Source: Bacteroidales bacterium
Lineage (GTDB): Bacteria; Bacteroidota; Bacteroidia; Bacteroidales; VadinHA17
Reading direction: 5' to 3'
DNA: 64,000 bases
Assembly: GCA_003142255.1 (NCBI GenBank)
Contig: PLLO01000014.1
Coordinates: 124,371-188,370, forward strand
Position numbers and translations under genes: made by a program. A model generated the notes under the pieces. The model was given only the letters and a program-made list of their open reading frames with translations, was not told the DNA's origin and ran no database searches. Every line of letters starts with the position of its first letter. Positions within the stretch are counted from its first letter, which is position 1. Below, in pieces: positions 1 through 7,903 of the stretch.

Positions 1-456
1 ATCGGTTGTCGTCCCGGCTATTCCAAGCTTTGTCAATGGCCCGGCGACTTCTTTTGCTACCAGCGAATAGGGAACTCCCCATATCTGGCTGGTTCCCATT
101 GTTGTCCAGATGGTTCCCGGGTACTGTATAATAGTTTTCAGAAAGAGTGTCTGAGCTTTCCAGTCTATTGCCGAAAATGAAGTTGCACTCCCTCCTGTCT
201 GGGTACCTGTTCCAATAACCAGTGAAATAAGCCCGAACTGGTTTGAGGTGACTGAAGCAAACAATTCCTCATAAATAAGTGAACCCCCGGTAAGTGAGGT
301 CTGGATGTCAATCTTGACAGGCAGAGCCTGGTTAGCGAGAATAGTGCCGGAACCATCGCGTGCAATGGCCTGGTAGTTAAACCCAAGAGGAACCTGGGAA
401 GATAAAAGACAAAAGTAAAAAGACAAAAGTGAGGAGAGGAGGAGTTTTGTTTTCAT
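1..456 (-). CDS. Secreted tail-fibre-like protein, N-terminal part (cut by window edge)
   Basis: This is the first 152 codons of a gene running off the left edge; it starts at ATG 456 and stays open to base 1. The protein begins with MKTKLLLSSLLSFYFCLLSS, a signal peptide, then the segment QVPLGFNYQAIARDGSGTIL. Nearly every residue after the leader matches the N-terminal 150 residues of the fibre protein at 3564-6287, so the two are tandem paralogues; the N-terminal domain is typical of Bacteroidetes proteins that end in an S74 chaperone domain. Whether this copy keeps the repeats and S74 domain cannot be seen here. The leader is encoded by a dispersed AAAAG-type repeat. Its 5' region shares sequence with that of the paralogue. 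Function is inferred as an exported surface fibre or adhesin; the order of events behind the duplication is unknown. Confidence 0.8.
   Translation of the reverse strand, partial: MKTKLLLSSLLSFYFCLLSSQVPLGFNYQAIARDGSGTILANQALPVKIDIQTSLTGGSLIYEELFASVTSNQFGLISLVIGTGTQTGGSATSFSAIDWKAQTLFLKTIIQYPGTIWTTMGTSQIWGVPYSLVAKEVAGPLTKLGIAGTTTD
398..431. repeat. Dispersed AAAAG-type repeat, copy 1 (inside signal-peptide codons)
   Basis: A purine-rich run built from GATAAAAG, ACAAAAG and TAAAAAG units. A block of about 24 bases here is identical to blocks near 36640-36665 and 46545-46570, which lie outside conserved coding sequence. Here the complementary strand is translated as the hydrophobic core of the signal peptide. 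Confidence 0.75.
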
Positions 457-484
457 GATTGAAAGGCTTTAAGGCGTTTGACAG

Positions 485-512
485 GTCCTCCTACGCCAAG
501 GCTTCGGAGGAC
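485..512. repeat. GC-rich palindrome upstream of the truncated fibre gene
   Basis: Inverted repeat GTCCTCC / GGAGGAC around a GC-rich loop, located between the start of the truncated fibre gene and its conserved upstream block. The 457-725 stretch holds no gene, only this palindrome and the upstream block. Confidence 0.5.
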
Positions 513-520
513 GATGCCTG

Positions 521-600
521 GTTAATAATTGAAAACAAGTAATTGTAGAAGCAAGTTATGACAAATGACAAATCAAGTCAAGTTTTTTTGACGAGCGGAA
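521..600 (-). promoter_or_regulatory. Conserved upstream block shared by the two fibre genes (copy 1)
   Basis: The region carries GTTAATAATT, AGCAAGTTATGACAAA and TTTTTTTGACGAGCGG in the same order as 6353-6434, upstream of the second fibre gene. Conservation of noncoding sequence in the same place before two paralogues suggests a promoter or leader, although recent duplication alone would also explain it. No exact -7 or -33 box was assigned. Confidence 0.5.
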
Positions 601-725
601 AAAATATGCCGGCGAAAGGCGCACCACCTCCGTTAAACTTTGGTGAGCAAAGCCTGTTACCGGCAATTTCCCTGACCAATTAATCTCCCTTGCTGTTAAA
701 TAATTAACAGTAAATTAATCATTAC

Positions 726-3530
726 CTATAAAGAATAATCAACGTTGTTGTTTGAAATTATCATCTTAAAATCTGCTATCAGTGTCAAATTACGGCCGAA
801 AATCGGGAAACTGTTTTGTTTTACCAGAAACAACTTCACCGGGACTGTGATAGAACGCAGAAAGATGGGTCTTTCGGAACTTGACGGCAGTACATGAATA
901 TCCCCTTCGTACGCAATTGGAACTTTAAGCCACCTGTAGTTCCAGGTTACACCCCCGACAGTTTCATTTAATATCGGACCGGCAGTTACATGATCAAAAT
1001 ATACTTCGACATGCGGATGGAAGAACGGAGGATGAAAAGGATAGCCTTTCCACATAACCTTATAAAGCTTATAACCGGTCAGTGCCCATAATGGGAATTT
1101 CAGCAATTTTATAAGTATACCATGATGTACATTTCTCTCAATTTCAGCGTAAATATGTTTTACTGTGACTGTAAGATGGACCTCTGCTCCTGGAATTGAA
1201 CTGTCAGTGACAGTTACCGTATAGCTACCAGCAACCAGACCAGATATATTTCGCGTAGTGGCACTATTGCTCCAGGTAAATGAATATGGAGCCGTGCCTC
1301 CGGAAACCGTAAGTGTAATGCTTCCGGTATTATCTCCAAACTTAATAATATCTTTCACTGTGGCAGTCACTGTAAATGCAGGAACCGGTTCAGTTATAAC
1401 ACGAGCGGGATCGAGAACTTTAACACAGCCTGTATTCACTGCATCTCTCATCTGTACAATATAGGTTCCCGGGTCAAGGAGATGGAATTCTCCTGAAGAC
1501 TGCCAGCCGGGATCACCATGTATCGTATACTCATAGGAACCGGAGCCACCTGAAGGTAAGGCTATCGATATGGAGCCATCGTGTGAGCCGGGACCAGATA
1601 AATTTAATGAGGAAACACTAGCACTTAAAGCAGGAATATCATTTATTGTCACAGGCGGTAATGATTTTGTGAATCCTGTGGAATCCTTGACTATCACAGT
1701 ATAGGTTCCCGGAAGAAGGTTCGGTAAAATGTTAGAGGAGGACCATGTAGCCCCATTGTCAATGGAGTACTGGTAAGGAGATACACCTCCTACAATATCA
1801 GTAATTGTAATTGTTCCGGTTGCAGAGCCGTTGCAGGTTACATTAGTTGGTGTCACTGTTGCAGTAATATCTCCGGGCTGCCCTACTATCACACTGTTAG
1901 TAACTATACAACCATGGCCATCAGTGACTTTTACATTATAAGTACCTGCAGTCAGTGATCCAGCTGTCTGGCTCGTCTGAGCTAAAGGATCATCCCATAA
2001 ATATTGGAATGAAGGCTGGCCATTATTCGGTTCGGCCTTTGCCCATCCATCAGAACTGCCATAAGATATTGCATCTTTTTTTGACATTGTTAAACTGAAT
2101 ACCGGAAGTGAAGGAATAAAACCTGAGTTTATCAGATCGAGATTTGGCATGAAAATACTCAGAAGAGTTGGATCTCCTAATTTATGCAGATTGGTGCCAT
2201 ATGCACTATTCCGTAAAAGAGTTCTTATTGCAGTTGGACTAATTTTACAATTTGTACTGGCTTTTACCATTCCCTGAATACTTAATATAGCACCTGCAAT
2301 GATTGCAGCTGCGCCTGATGAATAACCAAATGTATTTGTAACTGCAGTATTGTCTGTTCCAGCAACATTGGTATCAATTGTAGTAATGTTTTCGCCCCAC
2401 GCATAGCTATCGACTCTGGCACCAAAAGGAGCCCATACGCACTTCTCATGTGTCCCGGGAACCAAAACGCTCACCATGGATTTCGAAGCTGAAACGATTA
2501 TAGCTCCCGTATCAACATAATTAAGACTTGATGAATTAAAAATATCAAAATGATCTACTGGTGTCAGATATGTATTCAAATTGACTGCAGATAAACCAAG
2601 GTCGCCATCCCCTCCAGGTTCAACGACAATAACTCCCGCAGATGTTGCTGTTTGTATAACACCAGATATCGCTGAGTCTATCTCAACCGGAACATAAATG
2701 CTATTGTCAAGAGCTTGAAGCTCTATAAGCAGTACATCTCCATATCCAAGGTTAACTGCAGCTGTTGTTATTGCTCCTGCGATAGAGGTATCAGTGGGTG
2801 AAATAACTTTTACGGAAGCAGGTTTCGGTGCGACACCAATGCATCCTATCGAATTATCACTGGCGCAGACAATTCCAAGGACCGACGTTCCGTGTGGAAT
2901 TTTGGAAGGGGTTGAATTAGTGCCTAATAGTGTAATGGCATGAACCACAATATCATCATGGCTAGGGTTCCATCCAGTCTCAAGATCAATAAATTTTATG
3001 CCGGCTCCATCACTTCCTGAAACTGTAGTCGGGCTCCATACGCTTTTTGATGATATGCCTGTAGGTGCAGCATCGAGATAATTCTGGGATGAAGCATTAC
3101 CGTTAGTACCGTAATTGGATAAAGGGTTTGCACTGACTGTAACAGGCTCAATATAAGCATGTTTCAGTTCTTTCCAGCTTTTCAGAAGCTTAAGAATAAC
3201 TGGAGGTTCAGAATCTTTTTGCACTGTAATCCTGAAATAGCTGAAGAGACAAGGATCCTTATATCTGGGATTTAGTTTCTCAGCTCTCTTTACAAGGATT
3301 TTAAGATTCTCCTGTTCACTCTTCGTAAATAATGGACGTATTTCAATTCCCGGGTACTCTTTTTTAAGACTTATCCAGGGCTTAAAATCAGTTTTCTCAA
3401 AATATTCTGCGGTCTTTTCATCATAAGGTATCTTAAAATCACCGCTGAATTTTATTACGATCTTTCCGGTTCCAAATTTATCTGATGCAGATGACTGACC
3501 GGGTTTTAAGGAATTAGTTTCTGTTCCCAT
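726..3530 (-). CDS. S8 subtilisin-like serine protease with SprB-type repeats, no signal peptide
   Basis: A 934-residue predicted peptidase. Catalytic residues are visible: Asp182 in FIDLETGW, His213 in IPHGTSVLG and Ser404 in GYSSGAAA. The oxyanion-hole position, usually Asn, appears to be Asp308 in EPGGDGD. After the catalytic domain (about 170-480) come three SprB-like beta repeats (about 530-790) with the usual GTYTVIVKDS or GSYTVTVTDS ends, then a distinctive 130-residue C-terminal region with no recognisable type IX sorting domain. There is no hydrophobic leader, and an in-frame TGA one codon upstream of the ATG rules out a longer start. The gene lies 33 bases after the fibre gene 3564-6287 and is probably cotranscribed with it. 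It could process or assemble the neighbouring fibre, which is inference. How it would leave the cytoplasm is unclear. Confidence 0.85.
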   Translation of the reverse strand: MGTETNSLKPGQSSASDKFGTGKIVIKFSGDFKIPYDEKTAEYFEKTDFKPWISLKKEYPGIEIRPLFTKSEQENLKILVKRAEKLNPRYKDPCLFSYFRITVQKDSEPPVILKLLKSWKELKHAYIEPVTVSANPLSNYGTNGNASSQNYLDAAPTGISSKSVWSPTTVSGSDGAGIKFIDLETGWNPSHDDIVVHAITLLGTNSTPSKIPHGTSVLGIVCASDNSIGCIGVAPKPASVKVISPTDTSIAGAITTAAVNLGYGDVLLIELQALDNSIYVPVEIDSAISGVIQTATSAGVIVVEPGGDGDLGLSAVNLNTYLTPVDHFDIFNSSSLNYVDTGAIIVSASKSMVSVLVPGTHEKCVWAPFGARVDSYAWGENITTIDTNVAGTDNTAVTNTFGYSSGAAAIIAGAILSIQGMVKASTNCKISPTAIRTLLRNSAYGTNLHKLGDPTLLSIFMPNLDLINSGFIPSLPVFSLTMSKKDAISYGSSDGWAKAEPNNGQPSFQYLWDDPLAQTSQTAGSLTAGTYNVKVTDGHGCIVTNSVIVGQPGDITATVTPTNVTCNGSATGTITITDIVGGVSPYQYSIDNGATWSSSNILPNLLPGTYTVIVKDSTGFTKSLPPVTINDIPALSASVSSLNLSGPGSHDGSISIALPSGGSGSYEYTIHGDPGWQSSGEFHLLDPGTYIVQMRDAVNTGCVKVLDPARVITEPVPAFTVTATVKDIIKFGDNTGSITLTVSGGTAPYSFTWSNSATTRNISGLVAGSYTVTVTDSSIPGAEVHLTVTVKHIYAEIERNVHHGILIKLLKFPLWALTGYKLYKVMWKGYPFHPPFFHPHVEVYFDHVTAGPILNETVGGVTWNYRWLKVPIAYEGDIHVLPSSSERPIFLRSITVPVKLFLVKQNSFPIFGRNLTLIADFKMIISNNNVDYSL

Positions 3531-3563
3531 TTTTCAAAATTTATTTATCCTGAAATTCATTAA

Positions 3564-6287
3564 TTAATTTTTTGCAGCCTGGAGATCTTTGACAGCCTGT
3601 TCAAGAAGTTCGATTCTCCTTGCGTTATCTTCATTAACCAGGCTCAGGGAATTGATTTTGGTTTGCTGATCGTCTATTATTTTCTGCTGCGCCTTTATGG
3701 ATTCGGCAAGAACGGCGCTCATCTCGGCATAATCGATCCCTTTCATCCCAGTAGAAGCTGCTGTAAATACAAGTTCCGGGATCACCTTTTCAACATCCTG
3801 TGCAATGAATCCGATATTCCTGATCTGCTGCGGATCGTTCTTCCATGAGTATGTAACTCCCTGCAGGTTAAGGACTTTTTCCAGTGCGTTTTCTATGGGA
3901 AGGATATTATCCTTCAGCCTTGCATCGGATGTGCTCAGTGTAATTATCCCATTATTATCGATGTATAGAGCCTTCGACCCGCTACCTGCCACTGATGTGA
4001 ACCTGGCTCCTCCTGCAACTTCCAGGGCCTGGCTGCTTAGTGTGGGTGTAATCCCTATTCCTACTATTTTATTCAGGCGGATCAGCTGGTCTTTGAAATC
4101 ACCATAGATAAGACTGCTGTCGATTCCCTCTGCAAAGGTTGTACCCTTGCACACTGATATATATAACTTCCGTGAGCCTGTCTCCCAGTAACCTGCATTG
4201 TTACCGACTGATACGTTATAGCTGCCTGTTAAGTTTTTATACCCCGCCCATAAACCTATATAAGTATTCCTGTATCCTGTTGTGTTCGCCCGACCAGCAG
4301 CATAGCCGTTAAAGACATTATAATTCCCGGTAGTGTTGTTGAAACCGGCCTGGTAGCCCATAAACAGATTGGCGCTGCCAGTTGTATTATAATAACCAGC
4401 CTGGTCTCCGATAAATGCATTCCAGTCTCCTAAAGAATTTGTAAAGCCTGCCATATAACCGATGAAAGTATTATAGGTCCCTCTGTATTCGCTATATCCC
4501 GCCTCAAATCCGATATAAACATTATATACAGGAGGATATACGGCACTTGTGGCTAAGCCCATACCGGCCTGCTGTCCTATATACACATTACTGTAGCCGG
4601 TTTTGTTGCTCAACCCGGCCTGATCCCCAATGTATACGTTGCTGTTCCCTTCGAATACACCACCGTTGCCAACATTTGAGTATCCTGATTTATACCCTAT
4701 GAAAATATTGTTTTTACCTTCGACATTCGACCTTCCAGCCTGGTAGCCGATAAATGAGTTATTTGCGCCTGTGTTATTCTTGAACCCTGCCTGGTAACCA
4801 ATGAATGCATTATAACTTCCACTATTGACTTTGCCACTGCCATTTCCCAGGAAGATATTTTGTGTTCCTGTTGAATTACCATATCCTGAACTATCGCCCA
4901 GAAATACGTTATTATCTCCGGTCGAATTCAGGTATCCGGCCACATGTCCAAGGAATGTATTGCTCTTGCCTAAAGAGTTCTTGTATCCGCTCTGGTATCC
5001 CAGGAACACATTATAGTCGGCATTATTGGTATAGCCTGCCTGATATCCAAGGATTGTATTGTACCCTCCGGTAGAGTTGGATAATCCAGTCTGATATCCA
5101 AGAAACGAGTTAAATTTTCCGGTTGTAGCTGCTTTTCCGCTCTGGTGTCCTATAAAATAGTTTTCAGGTGTAAGCTTAAGATAGCTCTCGGCAACTCCTG
5201 TCGAAAGACTTCCGACACCAAAGCCTTTATTGGGGTCAGTGGTAAAAACCCTCGTGCTGTCAGGATTCACGGCCAGAAACTTATGTATTGTTACACCGCC
5301 TTTAGTCAAATCATATCCCCCGACCGCAAAGCCTCCTCGCACACCTTTAGTTGCAGGATTGCTGTCGACATAAACCCTGACGCTGTCTTTGCTTACGTCC
5401 AGGTATTTCTGGAATGATATAACTCCTTTTGTCATATCATATCCGCCGACTGCAAATCCCCCCCTCACACCTTTAGTAGCAGGATTGCTATCAACGTAAA
5501 TTCTTACACTGTCTTTGCTTATATCCAGAAAATCCTGCACTGCTGTCCCTCCTTTTGTCATATCATACCCGCCAACAGCAAAGCCACCTTTCTTCCCCTT
5601 TAATGTAGGTTTGCTGTCAAAATAGAGCCGGGCGCTGTCAGTGCTTAATGTAAAAAGGTCATATACTGTAGTGCCTTTTGTTGCATCATAGCCGCCAACA
5701 GCAAATCCTCCCTTTTTACCTTTTGCCGATCCGTTGCCCACGTAAGCCCTGATTCCTTCATTATAAACAGCAAAAACTGTATTACCGGCCTGGTTCTTCA
5801 CTTCAAACAGAGCTTCCTCCATATCCGTTGTCGTTCCGGTTATACCAAGCTTCGTCAGCGGCCCTGCGACATCTTGGGCCACAAGCGAATATGGGACTCC
5901 CCATATCTGGCTGGTTCCCATTGTGGTCCAGATTATTCCAGGATACTGAATGATTGTCTTGAGATAAAGTGGCTGAGCTTTCCAGTCAATTGCCGAAAAT
6001 GAAGCTGCACTTCCTCCTGTCTGGGTTCCTGTTCCTACAACCAGGGATATCAGCCCGAACTGGTTTGAAGTAATGGATGAGAAAGTCTCTTCATAAATCA
6101 GGGTTCCTCCTATAAGTGTGGTCTGGATGTCAATCTTGACAGGCAGCGCCTGGTTAGCGAGAATAGTACCCGAACCATCGCGTGCGATGGCCTGGTAATT
6201 AAAGCCCTGTGGGACCTGTCCGGTGCAAGGCAAAAGGCAAAAGGCAAAAGTAAAAAGTAAAAAGCAGAAGAGGAGTTTTGTTTTCAT
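3564..6287 (-). CDS. Secreted tail-fibre-like protein with GGYD repeats, 19 head repeats and C-terminal S74 chaperone
   Basis: A 907-residue exported fibre; the ATG at 6287 is chosen over the TTG at 6293 because the paralogue at the left edge starts at the same codon. Order of parts: signal peptide; a conserved N-terminal domain shared with the paralogue; four units carrying KGGFAVGGYD or RGGFAVGGYD and a DS(V/A)R(V/I/L)Y strand, with a related fifth; 19 head-like repeats with the pattern N-x-(F/Y)-(I/L)-G-x-x-(A/S)-G; then a Peptidase_S74 (endosialidase chaperone) domain starting at TSDARLKDNI and ending in a coiled coil. S74 domains trimerise beta-helical fibres and self-cleave; the predicted cut is between Ser787 and Asp788. 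Probably a trimeric surface fibre or adhesin. The leaderless subtilase follows it, and the small GGYD protein precedes it. Confidence 0.85.
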   Translation of the reverse strand: MKTKLLFCFLLFTFAFCLLPCTGQVPQGFNYQAIARDGSGTILANQALPVKIDIQTTLIGGTLIYEETFSSITSNQFGLISLVVGTGTQTGGSAASFSAIDWKAQPLYLKTIIQYPGIIWTTMGTSQIWGVPYSLVAQDVAGPLTKLGITGTTTDMEEALFEVKNQAGNTVFAVYNEGIRAYVGNGSAKGKKGGFAVGGYDATKGTTVYDLFTLSTDSARLYFDSKPTLKGKKGGFAVGGYDMTKGGTAVQDFLDISKDSVRIYVDSNPATKGVRGGFAVGGYDMTKGVISFQKYLDVSKDSVRVYVDSNPATKGVRGGFAVGGYDLTKGGVTIHKFLAVNPDSTRVFTTDPNKGFGVGSLSTGVAESYLKLTPENYFIGHQSGKAATTGKFNSFLGYQTGLSNSTGGYNTILGYQAGYTNNADYNVFLGYQSGYKNSLGKSNTFLGHVAGYLNSTGDNNVFLGDSSGYGNSTGTQNIFLGNGSGKVNSGSYNAFIGYQAGFKNNTGANNSFIGYQAGRSNVEGKNNIFIGYKSGYSNVGNGGVFEGNSNVYIGDQAGLSNKTGYSNVYIGQQAGMGLATSAVYPPVYNVYIGFEAGYSEYRGTYNTFIGYMAGFTNSLGDWNAFIGDQAGYYNTTGSANLFMGYQAGFNNTTGNYNVFNGYAAGRANTTGYRNTYIGLWAGYKNLTGSYNVSVGNNAGYWETGSRKLYISVCKGTTFAEGIDSSLIYGDFKDQLIRLNKIVGIGITPTLSSQALEVAGGARFTSVAGSGSKALYIDNNGIITLSTSDARLKDNILPIENALEKVLNLQGVTYSWKNDPQQIRNIGFIAQDVEKVIPELVFTAASTGMKGIDYAEMSAVLAESIKAQQKIIDDQQTKINSLSLVNEDNARRIELLEQAVKDLQAAKN
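6227..6271. repeat. Dispersed AAAAG-type repeat, copy 2 (inside signal-peptide codons)
   Basis: Units GGCAAAA and GTAAAAA in tandem. Translated on the minus strand they give the FCFLLFTFAFCLLPC core of the fibre signal peptide. The same units occur between genes elsewhere in the window. Confidence 0.7.
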
Positions 6288-6352
6288 GGTCAAACGAATT
6301 AAAGGCTTATTTTCACAATATGCAAAAGCATGAATGACTGTGACATAGGCCG

Positions 6353-6434
6353 GTTAATAATTAGTGAAAACAGCAATTGCATCAGCAAGTTATGACAAAA
6401 GCAGATGCAAATCAAGTTTTTTTGACGAGCGGGG
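6353..6434 (-). promoter_or_regulatory. Conserved upstream block shared by the two fibre genes (copy 2)
   Basis: Matches 521-600: GTTAATAATT, AGCAAGTTATGACAAA and TTTTTTTGACGAGCGG occur in the same order, with a few substitutions and small indels. It lies 66-147 bases upstream of the fibre start codon, so a promoter or leader role is plausible. Confidence 0.5.
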
Positions 6435-6471
6435 GAAATGCAATTATAAATGAATGATCAGGAGCAATAAA

Positions 6472-6503
6472 AAACGCAGATGATGACATCTGCGTTTCAT
6501 TAT
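6472..6503 (-). terminator. Intrinsic terminator after the small GGYD protein
   Basis: An 11-bp perfect stem (6472-6482 with 6487-6497) with a four-base loop. Read on the minus strand it is followed by TTTTTT. It lies 30 bases beyond the stop of the gene at 6532-6969, separating that transcript from the fibre gene. Confidence 0.8.
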
Positions 6504-6531
6504 GCGTTAAAGTAAATTTTTTGACTGGCTA

Positions 6532-6969
6532 CTACTGTTTATGAGCAGGTTTTGGATCATCTTTTGGCTTCTGCATTGATTTTGCATCACCGGAACGGGG
6601 CTTGCCAAGATCTTTTCCTTCCGATTTGCCTTTATTATGCCCGTATGCATTCACAGGTTTGCCATTTTCTATTTCTTTAGGCTGTGCCGAAGCCGGAGCC
6701 TCTTTAGCTTCCATTGCAGGAACAGGAGCTTCAGCCTTTACACCCTCTTCGTTTGCTTTCTCGGCCTCTACCGATTTCTCGGCATTATCAGCCTCTTTAT
6801 TGATGTTTATTGATCTCGTTGGTGCCTTGGCTTTTCTAGTCTGGTCGTAGCCGCCAACTGAGAAACCGCCTTTCTTATCATTTGTATTCTTTTCCGTATT
6901 CTGTCCTATTGCGGTACCGCAAAACAGGACGATACAAAACACAACTAATAGTGATAATAATCTTTTCAT
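6532..6969 (-). CDS. Small secreted charged protein with one GGFSVGGYD motif
   Basis: A 145-residue protein from the ATG at 6969. A start 25 codons further upstream is possible, but it would bury the clear signal peptide MKRLLSLLVVFCIVLFCGTA. The mature part begins QNTEKNTNDKKGGFSVGGYD and is then low-complexity, rich in Glu, Lys, Ala and Pro, with no recognisable enzyme domain. The motif is almost identical to that repeated in the neighbouring fibre (KKGGFAVGGYD), although the two proteins share nothing else. It may be a fibre-associated or minor subunit; that is inference. It has its own terminator at 6472-6503. No family was recognised beyond the motif. Confidence 0.7.
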   Translation of the reverse strand: MKRLLSLLVVFCIVLFCGTAIGQNTEKNTNDKKGGFSVGGYDQTRKAKAPTRSININKEADNAEKSVEAEKANEEGVKAEAPVPAMEAKEAPASAQPKEIENGKPVNAYGHNKGKSEGKDLGKPRSGDAKSMQKPKDDPKPAHKQ

Positions 6970-7139
6970 ATTGTTCGTTTTAAATATAGTTCGCTTCAGC
7001 AAAAATACTAATATCATTGATAAGAATGCATTTTTAATCTCCATAATTTTCCTCTTCAGGAATGTAGTTTGGATATTTTAATGCTTTTGAAAAAGGATGA
7101 AGCATTTTCATTAATAAATGCCGGTCGACTAATTATGAA

Positions 7140-7147
7140 TATCTTTG
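7140..7147 (+). promoter_or_regulatory. Bacteroidetes -7 box (TATCTTTG) before the SDR gene
   Basis: Matches the phylum consensus TAnnTTTG, 13 bases before the ATG at 7161. No good TTTG -33 element was seen, so only the -7 box is supported. Confidence 0.5.
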
Positions 7148-7160
7148 TAAAAAATGATAA

Positions 7161-7865
7161 ATGAGAAAGATTTCTGTAATCAGCGGAGGATCCGGCGGTT
7201 TAGGCCTTGCAATTGCGGAGCTCCTTGTCAAAGCCGGTAAAAGTGTGCTTATCCTTGGCCGGGATAGCGAAAAGCTTACCAGAGCCGCAAGGAAACTAAG
7301 CCGGCTTGCCAGCGAATCCCACGTGAGCACGCTGGTTTGCAATGTTGGTAATGAAAGCGATGTAAAACAAACAGGCAAATTCCTTAAAGATCATAAGATT
7401 GTCACCGAATACCTGTTTAATAATGCCGGCAGGGGACTTTCTGCAGAGTTCAGTGAAACGACTTCCGGGCTTATTGAGGCTGTTTTTGAGGCGAACCTCA
7501 GGGGATTGATTCTTCTGACCACCGAGATACTAAAAATAACGCCTGAAAATGAAGAACTTACCATCGTCAATATTATGTCTACATCAGCTCTCCACGGCAG
7601 GGCAAAAGAGACAATATATTGTGCCTCTAAATGGGGTGCGAGAGGATATACCGAAGCTTTAAGGACAGAGCTCGCCGGGACAAAGCGTAATATAATTGCC
7701 GTCTACCCCGGAGGAATGAAAACCGATTTCTTTAAGACCAGCGGTCAGACCAGGGATATTTCAGGATTTATGAAGCCTGAAGAGGTCGCGGACAAAATTG
7801 TGCACGCAGTTCTCGGAACTGCCAGGCTGCTGGTTACTGATATTACTATCAGCAGGAAGAAGTAA
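7161..7865 (+). CDS. Short-chain dehydrogenase/reductase (SDR), NAD(P)-dependent
   Basis: A 234-residue classical SDR. The Rossmann glycine motif GGSGGLG lies at residues 9-15, the NNAG structural motif at 87-90, the catalytic Ser near 140 in NIMSTSALHG, and Tyr153/Lys157 in YCASK. The length is usual for the family. An Arg near position 34 after the second strand (LGRDSEKL) suggests NADP(H) preference, which is weak evidence. The substrate cannot be read from the sequence. It stands alone, is convergent with the polyamine gene nspC, and is separated from it by a short palindromic repeat. Confidence 0.88.
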   Translation: MRKISVISGGSGGLGLAIAELLVKAGKSVLILGRDSEKLTRAARKLSRLASESHVSTLVCNVGNESDVKQTGKFLKDHKIVTEYLFNNAGRGLSAEFSETTSGLIEAVFEANLRGLILLTTEILKITPENEELTIVNIMSTSALHGRAKETIYCASKWGARGYTEALRTELAGTKRNIIAVYPGGMKTDFFKTSGQTRDISGFMKPEEVADKIVHAVLGTARLLVTDITISRKK

Positions 7866-7903
7866 TTTTTCGGCAACCGGCTACCGGCAACCGGTGACCA
7901 GCA
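7866..7903. repeat. Short GC-rich tandem repeat between convergent genes
   Basis: CGGCAACCGGCTACCGGCAACCGG: the unit GGCAACCGG occurs twice around a related unit. It fills the gap between the SDR stop and the nspC stop. Confidence 0.5.

Noticed and set aside
165-386. Complete 73-residue minus-strand frame
   Set aside because: It runs in another frame inside the truncated fibre gene, whose real frame continues to the window edge and matches the paralogue almost residue for residue.
4200-5200. Regularly spaced repeats suggestive of a CRISPR array
   Set aside because: The period is about 72 bases in frame with a protein repeat of about 24 residues, the units vary freely at third positions, and no constant direct repeat or spacer structure exists. 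It is the fibre head-repeat coding region.
1-6969. Prophage or contractile injection system
   Set aside because: The S74 fibre domain is phage-like, but no capsid, sheath, baseplate, terminase or integrase gene is in the window, and both fibre proteins carry signal peptides.
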